Source: Candidatus Uhrbacteria bacterium
GTDB lineage: Bacteria; Patescibacteriota; Patescibacteriia; 2-12-FULL-60-25
Direction of reading: 5' to 3'
Assembly (NCBI GenBank): GCA_903918235.1
Contig: CAIXDN010000052.1
Span: 1-33,912 of the forward strand
Length of the DNA: 33,912 nt
Shown here piece by piece: positions 9,436 to 18,497 of the stretch. The notes beneath the pieces are model-generated. The model had not been told where the DNA came from and searched no databases. It saw nothing but the letters and a program-made list of their open reading frames with translations. A program made the translations under genes and the position numbers. Each line of letters begins with the position of its first letter. The stretch's first letter is position 1.

Positions 9436-9511
9436 TGGTGGACCAAAGGAGATTCGAACTCCTGACCTCTGCAATGCGAATGCAGCGCTCTACCAACTGA
9501 GCTATTGGCCC
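9436..9511 (-). tRNA. tRNA-Ala (anticodon CGC), CCA encoded
   Basis: GGGCCAATAGCTCAGTTGGTAGAGCGCTGCATTCGCATTGCAGAGGTCAGGAGTTCGAATCTCCTTTGGTCCACCA folds as a cloverleaf; G3:U70 wobble pair (Ala identity) present. Confidence 0.96.
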
Positions 9512-9599
9512 AAATAAGTAAAATATTTTTCTTATTTAAGCGATTGTCTTCTCACTATAGTTCAATAACGATGATTGTAGTCATGCTTGAAGCTAAGAA

Positions 9600-9615
9600 T
9601 GTTTCACGTGAAACA
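9600..9615. promoter_or_regulatory. parS: parS site 5 (perfect)
   Basis: Exact match; lies between the two tRNA genes. Confidence 0.93.
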
Positions 9616-9636
9616 AATTTACTATAAATATTTCTC

Positions 9637-9711
9637 TGGTGCCTCCACGAGGAATTGAACCTCGATCTAGGGCTTAGGAGTCCCTCGTTCTATCCGTTAA
9701 ACTATAGAAGC
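9637..9711 (-). tRNA. tRNA-Arg (anticodon CCT), CCA encoded
   Basis: GCTTCTATAGTTTAACGGATAGAACGAGGGACTCCTAAGCCCTAGATCGAGGTTCAATTCCTCGTGGAGGCACCA; anticodon loop CTCCTAA. Confidence 0.93.
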
Positions 9712-9856
9712 TTAAGTGTCGTAAAATATTTAATGTACAATCATCATTTCTCGAGAGGGAAGTGACAGTAGTATATTTTTAATATGGCTTCAAGTCAACG
9801 TATGAACATAGCGCTTGACTTATTCCTTGGCTAAGGCTAATCTTAGGCAACTTCAT

Positions 9857-10120
9857 ATGCCAAATAAGCATGCCGCAGTAAAAGACCTCCGCAAGAATGA
9901 GCGCCGCGCTCTTCGTAACGCACGTCTTAAGACACACGTTAAGTCGCTTTCGAAGCAACTTAAAGAAGTTGCAAAAGCCGGAAGCAAAACCGAGGTTGTT
10001 GAAGCAGCCCGCAAGCTTCAACAAGCATCAGCAAAAGCAGCAAAAAATCACGTTCTACATTTTAACAAAACACGTAGAATGACCTCCGCAGCCAGCAAAC
10101 TAGTAACAGCGACAAAGTAA
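9857..10120 (+). CDS. rpsT: 30S ribosomal protein S20 (start moved inside the ORF-track call)
   Basis: MPNKHAAVKDLRKNERRALRNARLKTHVK... typical S20; ATG at 9857 preferred over 9815. Confidence 0.92.
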   Translation: MPNKHAAVKDLRKNERRALRNARLKTHVKSLSKQLKEVAKAGSKTEVVEAARKLQQASAKAAKNHVLHFNKTRRMTSAASKLVTATK

Positions 10121-10122
10121 CA

Positions 10123-10152
10123 AAAAACCTCGCTTAAACAGCGAGGTTTTTT
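10123..10152. terminator. Bidirectional intrinsic terminator between rpsT and holA
   Basis: AAAAACCTCGCT-taaac-AGCGAGGTTTTTTT. Confidence 0.9.
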
Positions 10153-10167
10153 TATCTATTTACAAGT

Positions 10168-11010
10168 CTAAGGAATAAGTGCTTTCGACTCTTCTTCCGT
10201 ACAATAACCAGCTCTTTGCAGCAACAACATTTTTACTATCGCGAGAAGCGAAGCCTCAGCATACAAAAACTTTTGTGATTGTAATTTATTAATAACAAAA
10301 GGAGAAAGACCAGCAAAATCGCGATCACGAACTCGTAAAACATTCACAAACTGTTGATGCAAACCTGCCAGTTCCTGATAACGCAACTCCATCGAATCAA
10401 CCGTAAATCTTCTTTGATTTTGGCCTTGTACAATTTGATCTGCAAGCTGAAAAACATTCGCATCAGCAAATACGCTGTCAACATTTATGGGTGCTCCAGC
10501 AGAAAGCTTCGTAAGCTCATTGATAAACCGCCAAGAATCCCCAGAGCAAGATTTTGCCAATACAAGAGCATCATTCTCATCAACATTACCTAGTGTTTTT
10601 ACAATAGTTTTTGCCCATTCAAGAAAAGCTCTATCCGTAAGAAACAGATATTCTTGAACAAGAATCTTTGGCAAGGACTCAAATAATTTCAACGTGCTTA
10701 CTGGTGGCTTTACTTCTTCAACAGAAACAACAATAAGTGAATCAGCATCTCTGGATAACGCTTCCAAAAGCGCGTGTTGTTTTGATTTTGGACAACTAGA
10801 AACAATTCCATCAACACGTAAAAATCGTCTTGGGGAAAATAAACTCGCTCCTGCTGCTTTTGAAATAATTTCTTCAACACCCTCTTTTCCGGAAGATAGT
10901 CGCTCTACAGAATGACCTTCTGGATCGTATTTTTGCTTGAATCCTAACTCAAGCTCTTTCGCTCTTGCGATAGCGCGATAACTATCGGGACCGCAACACA
11001 AAATAAACAC
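10168..11010 (-). CDS. holA: DNA polymerase III delta subunit
   Basis: MFILCCGPDSYRAIARAKELELGFKQKY... HolA-like; convergent with rpsT, a common neighbour. Confidence 0.8.
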   Translation of the reverse strand: MFILCCGPDSYRAIARAKELELGFKQKYDPEGHSVERLSSGKEGVEEIISKAAGASLFSPRRFLRVDGIVSSCPKSKQHALLEALSRDADSLIVVSVEEVKPPVSTLKLFESLPKILVQEYLFLTDRAFLEWAKTIVKTLGNVDENDALVLAKSCSGDSWRFINELTKLSAGAPINVDSVFADANVFQLADQIVQGQNQRRFTVDSMELRYQELAGLHQQFVNVLRVRDRDFAGLSPFVINKLQSQKFLYAEASLLAIVKMLLLQRAGYCTEEESKALIP

Positions 11011-11053
11011 CCACGTATCGTGGCGATAGGGGAACGTCCTGTCAAAACAAACC

Positions 11054-13699
11054 TTAAACCGACGTCATTTCATCCCAATTATTACCAAATTTTGCTTCTA
11101 CTTTAATAGGAACACCAACCGATTCTACCGTTTCCATAAGCTGACAGACAAATGCCGAAACACGTTGGACCTCGTGAACAGGAACCTCAAGCACCAATTC
11201 ATCATGCACCTGCAACAAAACACGAGACTCAGGAGAATACTCAGGCAACTCCAACGCGAGCTTGATCATCGCTAACTTCATCAAATCAGCATCCGTTCCT
11301 TGAACAGGCATATTAATAGCCATTCGTTCTGCCTGAGCTCTTACCATTGGTAACGTAGAATAAAGTTCCGGTATATAGCGACGTCTTCCAAAAAGTGTCT
11401 CAACATAGCCAAGTTTTTTAGCAGACTCCTTCGTCTCAGCCATATACACCTTTATACCTATATAGACCTCAAAGTACCTATCAATAAACTCCCTAGCCTC
11501 TTTAAACGTGATACCCGCTGTCTGCGCCAAGCCCTGAGGACCCTGTCCAAAGATTAATCCAAAGTTAATGGCTTTCGCGATCCGACGCTGCTCCTTTGTA
11601 ACGTCAGCGAAAGCAATCTTCCAAATCGATGCTGCCGTAGCTGTATGGACATCATCTCCTCGTTCAAACGCTTTCATCATTTCTGTATCATGAGAAAGAG
11701 CTGCGACCAATCTCAATTCTATCTGGGAATAGTCACATGAGACCAATGTAAAACCAGGCTTCGCAATAAAAGCATGACGGATTTTTCTTCCAACTTCTGT
11801 TCGTATTGGAATATTTTGTAAGTTTGGCTCCATGGATGACAAACGACCCGTAGAAGTAATCGCTTGATTATATGTCGTATGAATTCTTCCATTCACATCC
11901 GCAAGACTTGGCAAAACGTCAACGTATGTAGAAAGAAGTTTTGACAGTTCACGATAGGCTTCTATCAATTCAATGATCGGATGCAAACCGCGTAATTTTT
12001 CCAACTCATTTGAAGCCGTAGAGTATGCGGATTTACCTTTTTTTATTCCTTTTGTTGGTAGCGCCAATGTGACAAACAATAGATCAGCAAGTTGCGAAGG
12101 TGAGCCTGGATTAAAATCCCGCCCAGCAATCTCTATCATCTGTTTTTCCAATGAGCGTTTCTCAAGAGACATCTCTGTAGAAAGCGAATGCAAATAATCT
12201 CGATGAATCAAGATCCCTTCTTTTTCCATCGCACGTAACACAGGAATCAAAGGAAGTTCAAATCGATTCAAAATTGGTAATAGCTGTTCCGTTTCAAGAG
12301 CAGATCTCAAAGGATTGATACAAGCTCTGATAACACTCACTTCTAGTAATGGACCTGATTCTTGTTCAAGAACAACAGAACAATATTTTGTTCCAATCGT
12401 GACTAAATCATGATTACGTTCTCCCGCAGATAAAAGATAACTTGCGAGCATCGTATCAAAACTCCATCGCAAAAGAGTAAGTCCCAAGCCTTCTGCAAGT
12501 CGCATTTCTTCCTTGGCATCATGCGCAACAAACTGACGGACTTCTTCTGAAAAAAACTCTTGCAAAAGCTCGACAGAAGAACGGACGCAGGAAGCAGAAA
12601 AAAGATAGGCGGTCTGATCATCCGCAAGGACAATTCCTCCGGCTTCATTTCCAAACAAAGATCCTTGAGAAGCGCGAACAACACGGACGATAACATCTTG
12701 AGATTTCCGTAGCCTGTCTAATGCATTTTTTACATCAAAACTTTTTTCAACTGAAATATCTCTTAAGGCGATCTGGTGAAGAGAGAGCGAAGCCGGCTGT
12801 ACCGGCTTAATATTCTTTTCTTTCTTTACATACACACCAGGGATTTTTTCCAGCAATGTCTTAAAACCATTTTCTGATAAAAAAAGTTGTAATCCTTCCT
12901 TGTCTTTCGGAAAGGTTCCATCCTTCACTTCATACAAAATCGGCACGTTCCGATCGATGGTCACAAGCGACAAAATAGCAGGGACATCCTTCTCCGCGTG
13001 AAGAAGTTTTTCTCGAAGAGATTTTGATAGCTCGGAAGACGCATCATGAGCTGCCACAAAAATATGTTTCAGATCACCATACTTCTGCAAAAGATCAGTT
13101 GCACCAACATCACCAATACCTCGAATACCAGGAATATTGTCAGACGTATCACCACGCATCGCTTTATATTCTAAAAATTGCTCTGGAGTAAGCCCATATT
13201 CTTCCTGAATCGCGTCAATATCATAACGCTTTGTTTCTGTAACACCCTTCACAAAAGCCATAACAGAAATTCCTGGACAGACAAGCTGCAAAGCATCGCG
13301 ATCACCCGTCACAATCGTGACATCCCAACCCTTATTTTTTGAACGCTCAGCAAATGTACCAATCAAATCATCAGCCTCATAACCATCTTTTTCAAATGAC
13401 TCAACACCCAAAAGAGCAAACCCTTCCTTTACCCAAGGAATCTGCTCATAAAGTTCCTCCTCCTTATGTTCACGATTTGCCTTATAAGCTTCATAAGCGA
13501 TATGTCGAAACGTTGGAGCCTTCGTATCCCAACAAGCAATAAACGCATCCGGCTTTTGCTCATTTAAAAGTTTCATCACCGACAGCAACATGCCATACAC
13601 GCAATTCACAACCTGCCCCTTCGGGTTCGTAAGCGGATGGATCGCATGCCAAGAACGATGCAACAAAGCATTTGCATCCAAAATATAGAGTCGTTTCAT
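11054..13699 (-). CDS. polA: DNA polymerase I
   Basis: 5' nuclease domain (YILDANALLHRSWHA, GYEADDLIGTFAE, MRGDTSDNIPGIRGIG) and family A polymerase motifs (DYSQIELRLVA, QRRIAKAINFGLIFGQGPQGLA, QVHDELVLEV). Confidence 0.97.
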   Translation of the reverse strand: MKRLYILDANALLHRSWHAIHPLTNPKGQVVNCVYGMLLSVMKLLNEQKPDAFIACWDTKAPTFRHIAYEAYKANREHKEEELYEQIPWVKEGFALLGVESFEKDGYEADDLIGTFAERSKNKGWDVTIVTGDRDALQLVCPGISVMAFVKGVTETKRYDIDAIQEEYGLTPEQFLEYKAMRGDTSDNIPGIRGIGDVGATDLLQKYGDLKHIFVAAHDASSELSKSLREKLLHAEKDVPAILSLVTIDRNVPILYEVKDGTFPKDKEGLQLFLSENGFKTLLEKIPGVYVKKEKNIKPVQPASLSLHQIALRDISVEKSFDVKNALDRLRKSQDVIVRVVRASQGSLFGNEAGGIVLADDQTAYLFSASCVRSSVELLQEFFSEEVRQFVAHDAKEEMRLAEGLGLTLLRWSFDTMLASYLLSAGERNHDLVTIGTKYCSVVLEQESGPLLEVSVIRACINPLRSALETEQLLPILNRFELPLIPVLRAMEKEGILIHRDYLHSLSTEMSLEKRSLEKQMIEIAGRDFNPGSPSQLADLLFVTLALPTKGIKKGKSAYSTASNELEKLRGLHPIIELIEAYRELSKLLSTYVDVLPSLADVNGRIHTTYNQAITSTGRLSSMEPNLQNIPIRTEVGRKIRHAFIAKPGFTLVSCDYSQIELRLVAALSHDTEMMKAFERGDDVHTATAASIWKIAFADVTKEQRRIAKAINFGLIFGQGPQGLAQTAGITFKEAREFIDRYFEVYIGIKVYMAETKESAKKLGYVETLFGRRRYIPELYSTLPMVRAQAERMAINMPVQGTDADLMKLAMIKLALELPEYSPESRVLLQVHDELVLEVPVHEVQRVSAFVCQLMETVESVGVPIKVEAKFGNNWDEMTSV

Positions 13700-13776
13700 A
13701 CCAACAGCATGACAGGAACGAACAGCAAAAAGAAGAGGACCCTGACAAAAATGCCAAGGTCCATAATAAGAGGGTT

Positions 13777-14691
13777 TTAGCTACTCGCTCTCAAATACGC
13801 CCACAGAACCAACCCGGCAAAATCATTAACAGGGTAACGAGAAACAAGGAAACCATCGACCGCCCAACGTTGCGTCAGAATCGTCTTTGCAGAAAGAGTG
13901 CGTTCAATGTGTTGTACAGAGCCATCCGTATCTCGATCAATCGCCTCACCAGGAAGTGACGTCGATTCGCTCCAATAGATTTTTCCCTCAGCATCAATCG
14001 TTAACAAACGATATTCACCAGAGGAAAGCGCTACCAGACTAACGACGCTTCCATCGGAATCGTAAACAAAACGACCCGCATCCAGGATACCCTGAATATT
14101 AGGTGCCAATGTAAGACGATTCCAAACCAATTGACCATCACAGACTTTTTTTGCCATCACGATCTCAAGCGACTTCTCTCCAGAGCGCAAAGAAATCGCA
14201 TAAACAATTCCTTCTGGAACGTTGATCCCGACGACAGCGGGACCAGAACCATTAGCGGTACAATCGATCCATTTTCCACCAAAACGGAACAGACAGCACT
14301 CAAGTTCTCCGACAAAACGTGCCTGATGAGAAATAAGACCCGTATCTTGATCCTTTTGCTGATGTAAAACGCCCACAAGAGCATCAAGCGTTGCCGTGTC
14401 CTCAAGAAGCTCCCTGAGTCGTGCGCTTCCAGTAAGAAAAACGCAGTTTCCAAGAGCATAGTATCCACGGATCCGAATCTCGCTGTGTTCACAAGCGAGA
14501 AACTGCGTATCAACAGCGCTCGACATACGCGCCAAACGAACATGGCGACGAGACTTATCTCCTTGTACCGCAAGCAAAATCAATCGATCGTGATGCTCCG
14601 TGATCCGTGCATTCAGGGAGTATATTGGCACCATCTCGTCTAGCATGACATCAAATGGAAGACTGGTTTCACAAGAACGATTAAAGGACAT
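13777..14691 (-). CDS. Hypothetical protein, likely start at internal ATG
   Basis: ORF track 13777..14808. ATG at 14691 (MSFNRSCETSLPFD...) is preceded by the purine-rich SD-like GGAGAGGTAG. Confidence 0.6.
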   Translation of the reverse strand: MSFNRSCETSLPFDVMLDEMVPIYSLNARITEHHDRLILLAVQGDKSRRHVRLARMSSAVDTQFLACEHSEIRIRGYYALGNCVFLTGSARLRELLEDTATLDALVGVLHQQKDQDTGLISHQARFVGELECCLFRFGGKWIDCTANGSGPAVVGINVPEGIVYAISLRSGEKSLEIVMAKKVCDGQLVWNRLTLAPNIQGILDAGRFVYDSDGSVVSLVALSSGEYRLLTIDAEGKIYWSESTSLPGEAIDRDTDGSVQHIERTLSAKTILTQRWAVDGFLVSRYPVNDFAGLVLWAYLRASS

Positions 14692-14853
14692 CTCTACCTC
14701 TCCATTCCCATTCACAGCACTGCAAACGGGATAAGAAGATACAATAGGCACAGGATACCGTAAAGGGTACAGACAAAAACAATGTATACCGCTTGCGAAA
14801 AACTCCATCTCTCGCTAATATTGGCGAGCCTCGTAAGACAAAGTCTTTTACGA

Positions 14854-14928
14854 GGCGTGGTAGCCAAGTGGTAAGGCACGGGTCTGCAAAACCTGTATTC
14901 GTGGGTTCAATTCCCACTCACGCCTCCA
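14854..14928 (+). tRNA. tRNA-Cys (anticodon GCA), CCA encoded
   Basis: GGCGTGGTAGCCAAGTGGTAAGGCACGGGTCTGCAAAACCTGTATTCGTGGGTTCAATTCCCACTCACGCCTCCA. Confidence 0.95.
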
Positions 14929-14933
14929 TAACA

Positions 14934-14957
14934 AAACCCCGACGAATGTCGGGGTTT
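14934..14957. terminator. Bidirectional intrinsic terminator between tRNA-Cys and the 3D-domain gene
   Basis: AAACCCCGAC-gaat-GTCGGGGTTT followed by TGTTTTT. Confidence 0.9.
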
Positions 14958-14961
14958 GTTT

Positions 14962-15573
14962 TTAACTCTGCTCAATCGGTTCTTCCGCCGGGCCATACTT
15001 ACCAATCCTGTGTAAATCCGCCGTACGCCCCTTCCACTGATCCCAATTACGTTTACCGTTTCCCATCTCAACAACTTCAACAACGATATTTCTCTTAACT
15101 CCATGTCGCTTAGCCGTCTGTAAATCCTTCATCCAAATATCAACACGATTGGAATATCGGCTACTTGTCCGATCATGTACCTCAAAAATCTTATCGCCAA
15201 AAATCGTCGGTAAACGGATCTTTGTACCAATAGGCAAGACATTCGTCGCAACATATCCATCACGAACGACTGAACCATCAGCCGTAATAAACGGCAAACC
15301 ATCACGTTCTTGGATGCGCGAAGTATAAGCCGTAGAATCCAAGTGTATCGTTTTAATCGTTAATGGACGCGATTTTTCTGGAATAGTAAATACACTGTCA
15401 GAAAGAAGTGGTACATTCGTTCTGTTCCAAAAGAGTCCAGGTATAAGATCTTGAGCCATGGCCACTGAGGCACCAGTCTGTACGCCAAGCAAAACGAGCG
15501 CCATAATAGCAAGACACGTTATTTTGGCTACGTTATACTGATTGCGAGTACAAGTAGTCATAGTTAAAAACAA
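14962..15573 (-). CDS. Secreted 3D-domain protein (putative peptidoglycan-active)
   Basis: Hydrophobic N-terminus; 'HLDSTAYTSR...LPIGTKIRLPTIFGDKIFEVHDRTSSRYSNRVDIWMKD' matches the 3D-domain pattern. Confidence 0.75.
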   Translation of the reverse strand: MFLTMTTCTRNQYNVAKITCLAIMALVLLGVQTGASVAMAQDLIPGLFWNRTNVPLLSDSVFTIPEKSRPLTIKTIHLDSTAYTSRIQERDGLPFITADGSVVRDGYVATNVLPIGTKIRLPTIFGDKIFEVHDRTSSRYSNRVDIWMKDLQTAKRHGVKRNIVVEVVEMGNGKRNWDQWKGRTADLHRIGKYGPAEEPIEQS

Positions 15574-15632
15574 TAATTAAGAAGAAACAATAACATAACA
15601 AAACCCTATCATCAAGGGTTTTACTCAATAAA

Positions 15633-18491
15633 ATGGCTAACTTTAGCAAAAATCTAAGAGACATGCGCTTCAAATTGCGTCCTCTGAGCCGTAAACTTGG
15701 ACCAAAAGCATGGCTTTCACTGAAAATAGCCATTTTAGGAGGCTTTTCGATACTCATCATCGGATTATTCGTTTTCACATTATTCGCTGCTTGGGTGAGT
15801 AGAGATCTCCCAGATCCAAATTCCCTCATCACAAGAAACGTCCAACAATCCACAAAAATCTACGATAGAACAGGGGAACACCTCCTCTATGAAATCCACG
15901 GCGATGAGCGCCGTACCCTTGTAAAGATTGAAAACATTCCAGACTCCATGCAAAAAGCCGCGATCGCAATAGAGGACCGTCTCTTCTACGAACATAACGG
16001 TATCTACTGGAGAGGCTTAGTGAGAGCTGTCGTGATGAGCGTTGTTAACGGACAAAAACTCCAAGGCACCTCAACACTAACGCAGCAACTTGTCCGAAAC
16101 GCCATTCTCACAACAGAACGTTCTTACACACGCAAACTCAAAGAAATCATTCTCTCGCTTCAGATCGAACAAAAATACTCCAAACAGGAAATTCTTCAGA
16201 TGTATCTCAATGAAATTCCTTTTGGCTCAAACCTCTACGGCGTAGAATCAGCTGCTCAAACATATTTTGGAAAACCAGCAAAAGATCTCACCTTGGATGA
16301 ATCCGCTCTTTTTGCCGCCATCATCCAAAGACCAGACTATTTTTCTCCCTACGGAACAGGCTTGAGCGGAGACAATCGCCCAAGACTGATCCAACGCCAA
16401 CATACTGTTCTTGATAAAATGGTCGCAGAAGGATTTATAACCAAAGCCGACGCCGATGCAGCAAAAGAAATTAAAACCCTCGACAAAATTAAACCTAGAA
16501 GCGTTGGCAATATTAATGCGCCACATTTTGTCATGTATGTCCGTGATCTCCTTGAAACAACCTATGGAGACAGAACGGTTGCTCAAGGCGGGTTAAAAGT
16601 CCTAACAACGTTGGACTGGAACATGCAACAAGCTGCAGAGGAAGAAGTAAAAAAAGGCGTAGAAAATCTTGGAACACGCTACAAATTCACCAACGCAGCA
16701 CTCATCGCTCTTGATCCAAAAACCGGACAAGTTCTCTCCATGGTTGGATCCAAAGACTTTTATGATGAGAAAAGCGATGGCCAATTTAACGTCATTCTTT
16801 CAAAGAGACAGCCAGGTTCAAGCTTTAAGCCAATTGCTTATGCCGCCGCATTTATGCGTGGGTACCTTCCAGAAACACAGCTCTGGGATGTAAACACGAC
16901 CTTCAAAACAGATATCGGAATCTATGAACCAAAAAACTATAGCTTAAAAGAAAATGGCCCTGTCTCCATCCGCCAAGCATTAGCCGGATCACTAAACATT
17001 CCTGCAGTAAAAGTTTTGTACCTCGTAGGTGTTGGACGTGTACTCGATTTTGCAGAATCTCTCGGCTACACGACACTTGCCGATCGTAGTCGTTTTGGTC
17101 TCTCACTCGTTCTTGGTGGCGCAGAGGTAAAACCAATTGAACATGCCGCCGCGTACGCAGCATTCGCAACAGAAGGCGAGTGGCGTCCAACGTCCGCAGT
17201 TCTCCGCGTAGAAGACGCCGATGGAAAAATTCTTGAAGAATGGAAAGTACCAGAACCACGCCGTGTCATGGATCAACAAATCGCACGGCTCGTAAGCGAC
17301 GTTCTTTCTGATAACAATGCTCGCGCCTATATCTTTGGAGGAAGCAACTATCTCACCCTTCCAGATAGACCCGTTGCCGCAAAAACCGGAACAACAAACA
17401 ACAACCACGATGCCTGGACCGCAGGATATACACCTGATCTTGTTTCCGTCGTCTGGGTCGGGAATAATGACAACTCAGAAATGAAAACCGGTGCCGACGG
17501 CTCAATTGTTGCTGCACCAATCTGGCAAGGCTTTATGAAACGCGCACTCAAAGGCAAGCCCGTAACACCATTCACAAAACCAGCGCCATCAGAAACAACA
17601 AACCAAGCGCTCCTTGGAAGGGTCTTTGAACGCATGATAAAAGTAAATACGCTCACCGGAAAACTCGCAACCGACCAAACACCGCCAGAACTAGTAGAAG
17701 AGCGCATCGGCCGCGAAGCGCATTCGCTGCTTTACTACATCGATAAAGACGATCCAACTGGTCCACCACCAAACAATCCAGCTGATGACCCTCAATTCAG
17801 CAACTGGGAGTCAGCGATTCAAAACTGGGTAACAAGAACGGGCTGGAACGCAACAAGCACCATTCCAACAGAAACCGACAGCGCTTTTACTGAAGCAACT
17901 CGACCTCAAGTTTCCGTCCTATCTCCTCAACTAAACGCCTCAATAACCACACGTCAAACACAAATAAGCGCATCAATGAACGGAACGCGTCCCATCACTC
18001 GCGTAGAAGCATTCGTAGACGGCGCTCTTGTTGGAACCGGTATCAGCGAGCCTTGGACATTCAATATTCGCATTCCAAACAGAATAGAAAAAGGCTATCG
18101 TACCCTCATCGTTCGAGCATACGACAACATGGGACAATGGGGTGAAGCAAGTGTCACATTCAATCTTGATGCAGAAATCGATCCAAGCGAACCAGTCATA
18201 AACATCCTCTCACCAGCAAGCAATGAAATCTGGGCACGCTCTACATTCCCAAAAAAAATTCATATCCGCGTAGAGAATCCCTCACAATATGAACGCATCG
18301 ACATAAGTTTTGTCGGCACCGATGGAATCGATCGCCTCGTAAGCACAGAACCAAATCCAACAAGTAACGATATTTCTGTTTCCGTCCCCGCAGGTCCACC
18401 AGCTGGCCAATACAATCTACAAATAAAAGCAAAAAAAATTGGTACAGAGCAATACGACCAAATACAAACATCAATAGATATCACAGACTAA
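15633..18491 (+). CDS. Bifunctional class A penicillin-binding protein (GT51 + transpeptidase) with Ig-like C-terminal extension
   Basis: GT51 motifs ([27 protein letters not shown]); transpeptidase SxxK (PGSSFKP), SLN, [29 protein letters not shown]; C-terminal ~180 aa Ig-like. Confidence 0.95.
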   Translation: [952 protein letters not shown]

Positions 18492-18497
18492 ATCTCT

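Noticed and set aside
14811-14928. Repeated GCCTCGTAAGAC-type sequence near tRNA-Cys as an integration (att) site
   Set aside because: The repeat is inverted rather than direct, and there is no integrase or phage gene nearby.
15533-15853. 106-aa minus ORF antisense to the PBP start
   Set aside because: Antisense to the well-supported PBP N-terminus and overlaps the 3D-domain gene start; no family resemblance.
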